Shown: positions 27,552-36,581 of the stretch, piece after piece
Numbering within the stretch: the stretch's first letter is position 1
Layout of the letters: every line of letters begins with the position of its first letter
NCBI RefSeq assembly: GCF_902459535.1
Contig: NZ_LR699553.1
Coordinates: 1,178,001-1,242,000, forward strand
Origin: Paraburkholderia dioscoreae
GTDB lineage: Bacteria > Pseudomonadota > Gammaproteobacteria > Burkholderiales > Burkholderiaceae
Length of the DNA stretch: 64,000 nt
Direction of reading: 5' to 3'
Notes under the pieces: generated by a model
What the model saw: the letters and a program-made list of their open reading frames with translations, nothing else
Told to the model about the DNA's origin: nothing
Database searches by the model: none
Made by a program: the position numbers and the translations under genes

Positions 27552-29876
27552 ATGGACGACGATAACACTCTCGACCTTTTCACCGCGCCGCCACCTCCGG
27601 AAGGCGACTTTCTCACGCTCGGCAATTACGCGGAACGCGCGTATCTCGACTATGCGGTGAGCGTGGTCAAGGGCCGCGCGCTGCCGGATGTGTGCGACGG
27701 CCAGAAGCCGGTTCAGCGCCGCATCCTGTTCGCGATGAACGACATGGGCCTCTCCGACAACGCGAAGCCGGTCAAGTCCGCGCGCGTGGTCGGCGACGTG
27801 CTCGGTAAGTATCACCCGCACGGCGACCAGTCCGCGTACGACGCGCTGGTGCGTCTCGCGCAAGACTTCTCGATGCGCTATCCGCTGATCGACGGGCAGG
27901 GCAACTTCGGCTCGCGCGACGGCGACGGTGCGGCGGCCATGCGGTACACGGAAGCGCGCCTCACGCCGATCGCGAAACTGCTGCTCGATGAAATCAACCA
28001 GGGCACGGTCGATTTCATGAAGAACTACGACGGCGAGTTCGACGAGCCGAGGCTGCTGCCCGCGCGCTTGCCGTTCGTGCTGCTGAACGGCGCGTCCGGC
28101 ATTGCGGTGGGTCTGGCCACGGAAATTCCGTCGCACAATCTGCGCGAAGTCGCGGCGGCCGCGGTTGCGATGATCCGCAATCCGAAGCTCCAGCACGCGG
28201 AATTGATGCAGTACATTCCCGGCCCCGACTTTCCGGGCGGCGGCCAGATCATCTCTAGCGAAGCGGAAATCTCCGCCGCCTACGAATCCGGCCGCGGCAG
28301 CCTGAAGGTGCGCGCGCGCTGGAAGATCGAAGAACTCGCGCGCGGCCAGTGGCAACTGGTCATCACCGAACTGCCGCCGAGCACGGCCGCACAGAAGGTG
28401 CTTGAGGAAATCGAAGAGCAGACCAATCCGAAGATCAAGCTCGGCAAGAAGACGCTCACGCCCGAACAGCTGCAGACCAAGCAGACCATGCTGGCGCTGC
28501 TCGACGCGGTGCGCGACGAGTCCGGCAAGGACGCGCCGGTGCGCCTCGTGTTCGAGCCGAAGTCGAGCCGTATCGATCAGACCGATTTCGTCAACACGTT
28601 GCTCGCGCACACGAGCCTCGAATCGAACGCCTCGCTGAATCTGGTGATGGTGGGCGGCGACGGCCGGCCGCGTCAGAAGGGCTTGAGCGAAATCCTGCAC
28701 GAGTGGATCGCGTTCCGCTTCGCCACGGTGACGCGTCGCACGCGGCATCGCTTGAGCAAGGTCGACGACCGGATTCATATTCTCGAAGGCCGGATGATCG
28801 TCTTTTTGAATATCGACGAAGTCATCCGCATCATTCGCGAATCGGACGAACCGAAGGTCGCGTTGATGGCCGCGTTCGGCTTGTCGGATCGTCAGGCCGA
28901 AGACATTCTTGAAATCCGGCTGCGTCAACTGGCGCGGCTCGAGAAGATCAAGATCGAGAAGGAACTGGCCGAACTTAAAGACGAGAAGGCCAGGCTGGAA
29001 GAACTGCTCGGCAGCGAGTCGGCCATGAAGCGGCTGCTCATCAAGGAAATCGAAGGCGACGCCAAACAGTATGGCGACGAGCGCCGCACGCTTATCCAGC
29101 AGGAAAAGCGCGCAACGTTCGAAGCGCGCGTGGTCGACGAACCGGTCACGGTCGTGGTGTCGCAGAAGGGTTGGGTGCGCGCGCTGAAGGGCCACGGGCT
29201 CGACGCGGCGGGCTTCACGTTCAAGGCCGGCGACGGGCTCTACGCGGCGTTCCCGTGCCGCACGCCGGACACGCTGGTCGCGTGGGGCAGCAATGGCCGC
29301 GTCTATTCGGTGGCGGTCGCCATGCTGCCAGGCGGCCGCGGCGACGGTGTGCCGGTCACGTCGCTGATCGAACTGGAGTCGGGCAGCCATCTGATGCATT
29401 ACTACGCTGCGTCCGCGGATCAGGCGTTGCTGCTCGCTTCGAGCAACGGCTTTGGCTTCATCGCCAAGGTCGGCGATATGGTGAGCCGCGTGAAGGCCGG
29501 CAAGTCGTTCATGACGATCGACGCCGGCGCTCAACCGCTCGCGCCGATGCCGATGCTGCCGGATGCGACGCACATTGCGTGTCTCTCCTCGAACGGGCGT
29601 CTGCTGGTGTTCGGCCTCGACGAGATGAAGACACTCTCGGGCGGCGGCCGCGGCGTCACGCTGATGGCGCTCGACGACAAGGAAACGCTGGTGCAGGCGC
29701 TCTCGATCAACAACGCGGGTGTGGTGTTGATCGGCACGCGCCGCGGCGGCCGTGTGGACGAAGAAAAGGTCAGCGGCGCCGCGCTCGCGCCGCATATCGG
29801 CAAGCGGGCGCGCAAGGGGCGCGCGCCTGAGAGCAAGATGAAGCTCGAAAGCATGCGTCCGGTGCTGGCCGTTTAA
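27552..29876 (+). CDS. parC: DNA topoisomerase IV subunit A
   Basis: 774 aa. Winged-helix/tower cleavage core with catalytic Y132 (AAMRYTEARL), the quinolone-determining segment HPHGDQSAYDAL (88-99), and the coiled-coil region around 460-510 (EKIKIEKELAELKDEKARLEELL). The C-terminal ~250 residues form the beta-pinwheel with repeated blades (e.g. GRGVTLMALDDKETLV). Shorter C-terminal domain than GyrA and the pairing with parE support ParC. Works as an A2B2 tetramer with ParE. A perfect 13-bp inverted repeat follows 19 bases after the stop. Confidence 0.95.
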   Translation: MDDDNTLDLFTAPPPPEGDFLTLGNYAERAYLDYAVSVVKGRALPDVCDGQKPVQRRILFAMNDMGLSDNAKPVKSARVVGDVLGKYHPHGDQSAYDALVRLAQDFSMRYPLIDGQGNFGSRDGDGAAAMRYTEARLTPIAKLLLDEINQGTVDFMKNYDGEFDEPRLLPARLPFVLLNGASGIAVGLATEIPSHNLREVAAAAVAMIRNPKLQHAELMQYIPGPDFPGGGQIISSEAEISAAYESGRGSLKVRARWKIEELARGQWQLVITELPPSTAAQKVLEEIEEQTNPKIKLGKKTLTPEQLQTKQTMLALLDAVRDESGKDAPVRLVFEPKSSRIDQTDFVNTLLAHTSLESNASLNLVMVGGDGRPRQKGLSEILHEWIAFRFATVTRRTRHRLSKVDDRIHILEGRMIVFLNIDEVIRIIRESDEPKVALMAAFGLSDRQAEDILEIRLRQLARLEKIKIEKELAELKDEKARLEELLGSESAMKRLLIKEIEGDAKQYGDERRTLIQQEKRATFEARVVDEPVTVVVSQKGWVRALKGHGLDAAGFTFKAGDGLYAAFPCRTPDTLVAWGSNGRVYSVAVAMLPGGRGDGVPVTSLIELESGSHLMHYYAASADQALLLASSNGFGFIAKVGDMVSRVKAGKSFMTIDAGAQPLAPMPMLPDATHIACLSSNGRLLVFGLDEMKTLSGGGRGVTLMALDDKETLVQALSINNAGVVLIGTRRGGRVDEEKVSGAALAPHIGKRARKGRAPESKMKLESMRPVLAV

Positions 29877-29894
29877 CAAAGATTGACGTGGGAA

Positions 29895-29933
29895 CACGGC
29901 AAGCGTCTGCTAGCATGCGGGACGCTTGCCGTG
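29895..29933. repeat. Perfect 13-bp inverted repeat after parC
   Basis: CACGGCAAGCGTC (29895-29907) and GACGCTTGCCGTG (29921-29933) flank a 13-base loop. No T-run on either side, so it is an mRNA 3'-end stem or a protein-binding site rather than a canonical terminator. Confidence 0.7.
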
Positions 29934-30159
29934 CGCAGTACGAAATCGGGGAGCCGCGTCGCCATTACGGTGGAGGTGCTGCGATAACAATTACAACGAC
30001 GTGAGAGCCACGAGTGCAATGGAACTGCCTGCGGACCACGCGGTCGAACGTGCGCTCAGGAAAGCGCCGGGCCGCCAGGTTTGGGGGCATTCCATTCAAT
30101 AGCCGCTGCCAGTATCACTCGTCATAAGCGGTGTGGCGTCGTCGGGAGAGGAAAACAAC

Positions 30160-30618
30160 ATGAACAAGGCTATCGAACTCGCACTCTTTCTGCATCTGCT
30201 CGCGGTTGCGGTGTGGGTAGGTGGAATGGTGTTCGCCCATTTCTGTCTGCGTCCGGCAATTGCCGATCTATCGCCTCAATTACGCCTGCCGCTGTGGGAA
30301 TCGGTGTTCAGCCGCTTCTTCAATTGGGTCGCCGCCGCCGTGCTGGTGATTCTCCTCACCGGCGGATTCCTGCTGATGCAATTCGGCGGCGGCCACGCCA
30401 CCTGGCCGCTGCATGCAATGGCGGGCCTCGGCATTGTGATGATGCTGATCTTCGGGCACATCCGCTTTGCGGTTTTTCCGCGCATCCGTCGTGCGGTGCA
30501 GGCGCAAAAATGGCCGGATGGCGCGCGCGCCGTCGGCACGATCCGTCGTCTGGTGTTGATCAATATCGTGCTCGGCGTGGTGACGATCGGCGTCGCGGTG
30601 CTGTCGCGCGGCTTCTGA
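30160..30618 (+). CDS. CopD-like integral membrane protein
   Basis: 152 aa, four transmembrane helices: about 4-24 (ELALFLHLLAVAVWVGGMVFA), 52-72, 80-98 and 128-150. The first helix carries the HLLAVAVWVGGMVF pattern of the CopD family, in which membrane histidines (H12, H22) are thought to bind copper or haem. Much shorter than full CopD, matching the stand-alone CopD-like proteins common in betaproteobacteria. Start behind GGAGAGGA. The gene is isolated; no copC or copper regulator is nearby, so a copper role is only inferred. Confidence 0.8.
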   Translation: MNKAIELALFLHLLAVAVWVGGMVFAHFCLRPAIADLSPQLRLPLWESVFSRFFNWVAAAVLVILLTGGFLLMQFGGGHATWPLHAMAGLGIVMMLIFGHIRFAVFPRIRRAVQAQKWPDGARAVGTIRRLVLINIVLGVVTIGVAVLSRGF

Positions 30619-30715
30619 GACCGCTGCGTCGTTTCAAGTCCGCCAGCCGCGTGGCGACATCGCCGCGCGGCATCCCATCAAGCGTTGTCGTTATCGTGTG
30701 CGGTGCCGCCGCCGT

Positions 30716-31924
30716 CTAGATCAGCGCGCCGTACGCGAACCACAACCCGCACACCACCGCCACCGTCCCGTACACCACGTACACGGGCACCTTCAGCTTG
30801 GCGAAGCACATGGCGGAGAACAGCGCGGTCATCAGATAGACCGGGCTGAACGGCACATGCGCGGCAATCCGAAGCACGGCCACCGCGAGAAACGCGGTAG
30901 TGACGGCGCGCAGGATCCGCATGCCATGCTCGAATCGCGGATTGGCCTTCAACTGATGCAGATGCCGTTGCGCGAGCACGACGAGGCAGCCCGACGGCAC
31001 GAATAGCGCGAGCGTGGCAATCAGCGCGCCCGCCCAGCCGTCCACCAGATAGCCGAAGAACGGCACCACGTTCAACAGCGGTCCGGGCGACAACGGCGAG
31101 AGCGAAAACGCCAGGGTGAAGTCGTTATCGGAGACGCCGATCGCCGGCGTGACGAACAGCGTCTTGAGCACCGGCAACGCCGAGAAGCCGCCGCCGAACA
31201 ACGTCATGCCGGCACCGGCGAGCCGTGGCCACAACAGCGCCAGGTCGTAGCGATGCGGCAGCGGCAGCGCGAACAACACCAGCAATGCGCACAAGGCGCT
31301 CAGCATCTGCCAGTCGCCGCGCGCGAACGACACGACAACGGGCGTGCTGCGCACCGGGCTCACCAGCCAGCCGGTGCCGAAGGCCGCCCCGAGCATGACC
31401 ACATAAGCGGCCGGACTGCGCGCATAGAAGAGCGCGACACAACCGAGCACCGTCGCAATCCATTCGAGCTTGCCGCGCACCAGCGCGCGCGTCTGTTTGT
31501 ACCAGGTGATGGCGATGAGCGTGGCCAGCACGACGCTGAAGTGATTGAGCAAGGTTTGCGAAGCGGCGGCGCGCACGAGCGGCGTGCGGTAGAAGATCGC
31601 GAACAGCGTCATCAGCATGAAAAAGGGCAGTACGCTCGCAATGCCCGCGATCCAGGCGCCGGCGCGTCCGCGCAACGAGTGCCCGAGTTGCACGGCGACG
31701 TTGCAGCCCACCGGACCGGGCACCATCCACGCCAGCGCGATCAGATCGGAGAACGCGACGCGCGAGAGACGGCCTTTGCGTTCGACATAATGGTTTTCAA
31801 GTTGCGCCATGAGAGCGAGTCCGCCCCATGACAACGCGGACAGGCCGAACACGACCCGGAACAGCGTCCATAGCGGTTCGCGTTCACCTCGTCTGGAAGC
31901 ATCCTGGCTCGTGATCGTCTGCAT
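30716..31924 (-). CDS. Chromate transporter (CHR family, two-domain)
   Basis: 402 aa from the chosen start, the normal length for long-chain CHR proteins. Two homologous halves: the first has LFRVVFGLSALSWGGLALMA and IALAWMVPGPVGCNVAVQLG; the second has LWPRLAGAGMTLFGGGFSALPVL and FSLSPLSPGPLLNVVPFFGYLVDGWAGAL. Each carries the family PGP motif. About ten membrane helices; exports chromate in characterised members, though many homologues have no shown substrate. Start uncertain: 31924 fits family length, 31969 and further upstream are possible, none with a strong ribosome site. Convergent with the CopD-like gene. Confidence 0.85.
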   Translation of the reverse strand: MQTITSQDASRRGEREPLWTLFRVVFGLSALSWGGLALMAQLENHYVERKGRLSRVAFSDLIALAWMVPGPVGCNVAVQLGHSLRGRAGAWIAGIASVLPFFMLMTLFAIFYRTPLVRAAASQTLLNHFSVVLATLIAITWYKQTRALVRGKLEWIATVLGCVALFYARSPAAYVVMLGAAFGTGWLVSPVRSTPVVVSFARGDWQMLSALCALLVLFALPLPHRYDLALLWPRLAGAGMTLFGGGFSALPVLKTLFVTPAIGVSDNDFTLAFSLSPLSPGPLLNVVPFFGYLVDGWAGALIATLALFVPSGCLVVLAQRHLHQLKANPRFEHGMRILRAVTTAFLAVAVLRIAAHVPFSPVYLMTALFSAMCFAKLKVPVYVVYGTVAVVCGLWFAYGALI

Positions 31925-32087
31925 GGCGCCACGAGCGCCCGGCAGGCGGGCGCCGTCCTTTGAGATCATCGTTGTGATTTGGCGCGACCACCGGGCGGCA
32001 TCGCGCTGTGACCGGTACAGCGAGAATGTAGCCGGTTTGCGGCGCCGCGGGTAGATCATCCGTGACGACCTGCAAGGGCCGCTGTGT

Positions 32088-34445
32088 TCACGTGTTGGTG
32101 TTGACGCTGGTGGTGCTATCCGCGTCGCGCGCGGCCTGCCGGCTCGTGCCCGTCATGCCGCAGACGCCGAAGCGTTCCAGCAGCGCGGGAATCGCGTCCA
32201 CCGGCACCGGACGCGAGAACAGGAAGCCCTGCGCCTCGATATGTCCGAGCGCGGCAAGCCAGGCAATCTGCTCTTCGGTCTCGGTGCCTTCGACCACCAC
32301 CGTGAGCCCGAGCGAACGCGCCAGATTGACGATCGCGGTGACCATCACGCAGACGCTGCGGTCGCCCGGAATTGCCTGGATGAACGAACGGTCCACTTTC
32401 AGCGTGTCCACCGAGAAACGGTTCAGGTAGGACAGCGACGAATAACCGGTGCCGAAATCGTCGAGCGCGATGCGCACGCCGAGGCGCTTCAACGCGAAAA
32501 TTTTCTCCGAGACGAGTTCGGGATATTCCATCATCGCCGTTTCGGTGATTTCCAGTTCGAGGCGGCGTGCGGAAATGCCGCTTTCCTCGATGGCGTGCGA
32601 GATGGTTTCGTACAAGTCGCCGCGCCAGAACTGCACCGCCGAAATGTTCACCGCGAGCGACAGCGTGTCGTAGCCTTGCTGCTGCCACAGCGCGAGCTGA
32701 CGGCAGGCGGTCTCGATCACGAAGTCGCCGATCGGCACGATCAGGCCGGTGGATTCGGCGACCGGAATGAATTCGTTCGCCGGAATCAAACCGTGCTGTG
32801 GATGATTCCAGCGCACCAGCGCTTCGAAGCCGGTAATGCAGCGGCGTGTCAGATCGATCTTCGGCTGATAGGCGAGAAACAGTTGCCCTTCGGCGAGCGC
32901 CACGCGCAATTGCTGTTCCCACTTCATCAAATGATCGGCGCGATGCGACAGTTGCGGTGAATAGAACTGGTAGCAGTTCTTGCCCGCGTCTTTCGCGCTG
33001 TACATGGCGAGGTCGGCTTTTTTCAGCAGGTCGATTTCGCTTTCGTTGGCGACCGAGTACAGCGCAATGCCGATGCTCGCGTGCAGCACGAACGAACTGC
33101 CGCGTACTTCGAACGGTTTGGCGAACGCTTCGGCCGCGGCTTCGGCCAGCGTGACGGCACGCTTCTCGACGTCGTCGCCCTTGATCACGACCACGAACTC
33201 GTCGCCGCCGATGCGGCTCAGCGCGCCGCCGTCGGCCACCGCGATGGCGAGCCGCGAGGCCGTCATTTGCAGCACGATGTCGCCGGCGTTGTGGCCGAGC
33301 GTGTCGTTGACGGTCTTGAAGTTGTCGAGGTCGATAAAGAGGATCGCGAGGCGGCCGAGGTTGGCCGGTTGCGCGACGTCGTGCCGCAGGCTTTGCAGCG
33401 TGGCATAGCGATTACGCAGGCCGGTGAGCAGATCGTATTCGACCAGATGTGTCATTTCGCGCTCGCGACCGAGCAGCTTGCCGATCAGGCCGGTGGCCAC
33501 GGCGAAGAAGCTCAGCATGGCGAGCGAGATGAACCCCGCCATTAGCAGATAGACATTGCGCGTGTGGTTGTAGTCGGCGAATTCTTCTGCTTGCGACAGA
33601 CCCACCAGCACGCCGAGCGGATAACCGTCGATGTGCCGGTACGACACGATGCGCGTGACGTTGTCGATCGAATCGACATAGGTGCCCGACACGTGCTCCG
33701 AAGTCGGATACGAACCGCTCGCCGAGAAGGCGCCGCTCGCGGTGTCGGCGGTGCCGGTGCGCCTCGCCAGTACCGCGCCGCTGTCCGAAATCACCGCGAT
33801 CACGCCTTCACGGCCGATGGCCGCGTTGTTGTAGAAGTCGGAGGTGAAATAGCTGGGGTCTTCGGACACCACCACCACGCCCGCGAACGAGCCGTCCGGA
33901 TGATTCAGACGCCGCGTCATCTGCAAGGTCCAGTGACCGGACACGCGGCCGAGCACGGGTTTGCTGATATACAACTGGTCGTCGTTTTCGTGTTCGTGAA
34001 CCTTGAAGTGTTCGCGGTCGGACAGATCGATGTGCCGGGGATTGAGTTCGGCCGTGTTGGCGATCAAGGTGCCGTGTTCGTCGATCAGCGACACCTGCAC
34101 CAGCGTCTCGCTTTGCACGACGCCTTTTTCCACCGTGCTCGCGAGATCGAAATGATTCGGCGTCTTCTCGAACTCGAATTTGACGAAGCGGGTGATCTGG
34201 TCGACCTGATGAATCGCCTTGACCGTGTGCTGCTCCAGCGCTGCGGAAAGAATCGCGGCAGAGGCCATGGCTTCACGATACGTGGCTTCTTTCTCGACCG
34301 AGAGACGCGCGAAGATCACCGTCCAAAGCAGGATCAGGACCAGAACGCCGAGCGCGGGAATAGCGAGAAACGCGCGACGGCGCGACACTGCGGGATCGCG
34401 GCGGGGTTTGGCTTCGCGCTGGTCTGAGAAGCGGGACTGGCTCAT
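32088..34445 (-). CDS. Bifunctional GGDEF-EAL protein with periplasmic PDC/Cache sensor
   Basis: 785 aa inner-membrane c-di-GMP enzyme. TM1 (~25-48), a periplasmic PDC/dCache sensor (~50-295, with SLIDEHGTLIANT and LSDREHFKVH), TM2 (~297-324), GGDEF domain with intact GGDEF at 413-417 and FIDLDNFKTVND, then EAL domain with EAL at 541-543 and the later metal/catalytic motifs LELEITETAM, LDDFGTGYSSLSYL and AQGFLFSRP. Both active sites look complete; no RxxD inhibitory site precedes GGDEF. It could make or degrade c-di-GMP in response to a periplasmic ligand. Start ATG chosen at the basic, arginine-rich segment before TM1. Single gene. Confidence 0.93.
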   Translation of the reverse strand: MSQSRFSDQREAKPRRDPAVSRRRAFLAIPALGVLVLILLWTVIFARLSVEKEATYREAMASAAILSAALEQHTVKAIHQVDQITRFVKFEFEKTPNHFDLASTVEKGVVQSETLVQVSLIDEHGTLIANTAELNPRHIDLSDREHFKVHEHENDDQLYISKPVLGRVSGHWTLQMTRRLNHPDGSFAGVVVVSEDPSYFTSDFYNNAAIGREGVIAVISDSGAVLARRTGTADTASGAFSASGSYPTSEHVSGTYVDSIDNVTRIVSYRHIDGYPLGVLVGLSQAEEFADYNHTRNVYLLMAGFISLAMLSFFAVATGLIGKLLGREREMTHLVEYDLLTGLRNRYATLQSLRHDVAQPANLGRLAILFIDLDNFKTVNDTLGHNAGDIVLQMTASRLAIAVADGGALSRIGGDEFVVVIKGDDVEKRAVTLAEAAAEAFAKPFEVRGSSFVLHASIGIALYSVANESEIDLLKKADLAMYSAKDAGKNCYQFYSPQLSHRADHLMKWEQQLRVALAEGQLFLAYQPKIDLTRRCITGFEALVRWNHPQHGLIPANEFIPVAESTGLIVPIGDFVIETACRQLALWQQQGYDTLSLAVNISAVQFWRGDLYETISHAIEESGISARRLELEITETAMMEYPELVSEKIFALKRLGVRIALDDFGTGYSSLSYLNRFSVDTLKVDRSFIQAIPGDRSVCVMVTAIVNLARSLGLTVVVEGTETEEQIAWLAALGHIEAQGFLFSRPVPVDAIPALLERFGVCGMTGTSRQAARDADSTTSVNTNT

Positions 34446-34583
34446 CGGGCGGCCCGTGCCTGGGTGCCGGCCGGTAACAGGCGCGCGAGAATTGACTGCG
34501 CTGATTTCATGGGTGGCTGCATGGTGACCGAGGTGCCGGAACTGCTGCGCAGAAGAAGGAAGCGTGGCGCCGTGCCTGACCAT

Positions 34584-34932
34584 CCGCAGGTCATCGCGTA
34601 CGTTTCGATATTACTGAATGCCACTGGATTAAGGAAGGGTCCGGGCATCGGGTATACGCGGGCGCGACAAGCTGTCCCGTACGGCGGGTCTGGCAGCCGG
34701 CGTGGCCGGTCTTCAGGGGGTTGCCTCGCGGTCGTATTCGGGCATTTCATCGGCAATTGGCGCTCCGGCGTGCTGGCATTCAGGTGTGCCAGGCCTTTCC
34801 CAATGCGCCGCGCATTGAATGAAGCAAGCGATGCGGCGTTTTGTGGTCGAGCGTGGCGAGGCGGGGCTAACCCTGTTCTGCCTACGGTGGCGGGCCTGGG
34901 CTCATGCTCGGGCGAGGCCGGGCGCGCGCCGG
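34584..34932. other. Intergenic region, no gene seen
   Basis: About 350 bases between the GGDEF-EAL gene and the end of the phzF-like gene (both on the minus strand), including the promoter of the former. Open frames on both strands are shadows without ribosome sites. Confidence 0.45.
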
Positions 34933-35850
34933 TCAGGGCAGGCGGAACGTGCCGTCGATGATCGTCACCGACGGACCGCCAATCCACGTCTTGCCGCGTG
35001 CCCGAAGCGGATCTCCTTCGGGACGTGCATCGTCGTAGTGCACGCGAACCTGGCCGGCGCGGCCCAGCGCGGTGCCTTGACGCACTGAATAGCGCGCGCC
35101 AGGGCGCAACTGCTGTGCGCTCAACAGGCCCGCGAGCGCCGCATTGGCGCTGCCGGCCACAGGATCTTCACCAATGCCGAAGCTGCCCCCGGCCATCAGG
35201 CAGCGCACCTCGAAGGTGGCTGGGCCACCCGCATCATGCGGGCCATAGACGGCAAGTCCGTGGGTATTCACCGAACTCACCATGTCGGCGAGGGCGGCAG
35301 CATCGGGTTCGAGCGCGAGGCACTCACGCGCCGAATCGACGCGCACCACGAGCCACGGCGCACCATTGTCGACCGCGCAGGGCGTCGCGCTGAAATCGAT
35401 CGATTCGCTACGCAAAGCCGTAGACAGCGCCGCGTAGCGATCCTCGGCAAGCGGCGTGACGCGCGCGGGCGGCGCGGCGAAGGCCCACGCGCCGTCCGCT
35501 TCAGGCAGTGCCTCGAGCTTGACGAGCCCCACGCCGCACTGCTGCACGAGCTTGCCGGCCTGCTTCGGCTGATAGCCGCTTTCGAGCAGCGCATGCGCGG
35601 TGCCGAGCGTCGGATGACCGGCGAACGGCAATTCGCCACGCGTGGTGAAGATGCGCACGCGGTAGTCGGCGGCCGGATCGCTGGGCTTCAACAGGAAGGT
35701 GGTTTCCGACAGATTGGTCCAATGGGCGATGGCCCGCATCTGATCGGTATCGAGGGCATCGGCATCGAACACGACGGCAAGCGGATTGCCCTTGAACGGC
35801 ACCGACGTGAATACGTCGACCTGTTTGAAACGGACAGTATGGGCGGGCAT
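34933..35850 (-). CDS. PhzF family epimerase/isomerase
   Basis: 305 aa, two similar alpha/beta-barrel halves of the diaminopimelate-epimerase-like fold. Family landmarks: FTSVPFKGNPLAVVFDA, the catalytic glutamate E49 in NLSETTFLL, the PFAGHPTLGTAHAL segment, and in the second half VRCLMAGGSFGIGEDPVAGSANAAL. PhzF itself isomerises a phenazine precursor; most bacterial homologues, as here with no phenazine genes around, have no known substrate. Start ATG at the conserved N-terminus. A candidate ridA terminator separates it from the upstream gene. Confidence 0.92.
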   Translation of the reverse strand: MPAHTVRFKQVDVFTSVPFKGNPLAVVFDADALDTDQMRAIAHWTNLSETTFLLKPSDPAADYRVRIFTTRGELPFAGHPTLGTAHALLESGYQPKQAGKLVQQCGVGLVKLEALPEADGAWAFAAPPARVTPLAEDRYAALSTALRSESIDFSATPCAVDNGAPWLVVRVDSARECLALEPDAAALADMVSSVNTHGLAVYGPHDAGGPATFEVRCLMAGGSFGIGEDPVAGSANAALAGLLSAQQLRPGARYSVRQGTALGRAGQVRVHYDDARPEGDPLRARGKTWIGGPSVTIIDGTFRLP

Positions 35851-35928
35851 GGGGCGCGGTCCAGCGAATCAAACGGATGGATAGTGTTGGCGGATTCTAT
35901 CCGTTGACGACGGAACGAGCTACCTCGC

Positions 35929-35975
35929 CACAAATGCAAAACGCGCCGCGGGTGGTCGACACCTCGCGACGCGTT
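35929..35975 (-). terminator. Probable terminator of the RidA-like gene
   Basis: Stem AACGCG-C-CGCG / CGCG-A-CGCGTT (35940-35950, 35965-35975; one mismatch). On the minus strand it is followed by TTTTGCATTTG. Confidence 0.5.
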
Positions 35976-36050
35976 CTGAGCGCACCACGCCTGACTAACT
36001 GGCAGCCGTTGCAGGCTGCCCCGGTGATACGGCGTGCAGACTTCGGTACA

Positions 36051-36515
36051 TTAGCCGACTTCAGCGATCAGCTCGATCTCGACACACGCGCCGAGCGGAA
36101 TCTGCGCGACGCCGAATGCCGAGCGCGCATGCTTGCCGCGTTCACCGAACACATCGGCAATCAATTCCGACGCGCCGTTGGTGACCAGATGCTGTTCGGT
36201 GAATTCGAGCGTCGAGTTGACGAGACTCATCAGCTTGACGATGCGCGTGACGCGGTTCAGATCGCCCACATGCGCATGCAGCGTGGCAAGCAGGTCGATG
36301 GCGATGGAGCGCGCGGCAGCTTTGCCTTCCTCGGTGGTGAGGGTGGCGCCGAGCTTGCCGGCCCATACCTTGCCGTCCTTCTTCGCGATGTGCCCGGACA
36401 GGTACACCGTGTTGCCGCTTTGCGCGCTCATGACATAAGCGGCGGCCGGCGCGCCTGCGCTCGGCAATTCGATGCCCAGTTCCTTCAGCTTGTCGTACAC
36501 GTTCGATTGAGCCAT
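36051..36515 (-). CDS. RidA (YjgF/UK114) family protein
   Basis: 154 aa, longer subgroup of the RidA family (canonical ~128 aa). Core motifs: GNTVYLSGHIAKKDGKVWAGKLG, EGKAAARSIAIDLLATLHAHVGDLNRVTRIVKLMSLVNST and the C-terminal PLGACVEIELIAEV with the conserved glutamate. RidA trimers hydrolyse reactive enamine/imine intermediates released by PLP enzymes; this fits the aminotransferase gene 66 bases upstream on the same strand, with which it may be co-transcribed. The canonical catalytic arginine of RidA is not obvious in this subgroup, so deaminase activity is uncertain. Confidence 0.9.
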   Translation of the reverse strand: MAQSNVYDKLKELGIELPSAGAPAAAYVMSAQSGNTVYLSGHIAKKDGKVWAGKLGATLTTEEGKAAARSIAIDLLATLHAHVGDLNRVTRIVKLMSLVNSTLEFTEQHLVTNGASELIADVFGERGKHARSAFGVAQIPLGACVEIELIAEVG

Positions 36516-36581
36516 GTTGATTCCTTGGTCAGTAGTGGAGTTCGGTAGACGCGGGGCGGGCGAAGATCATGCAGAAAACGC

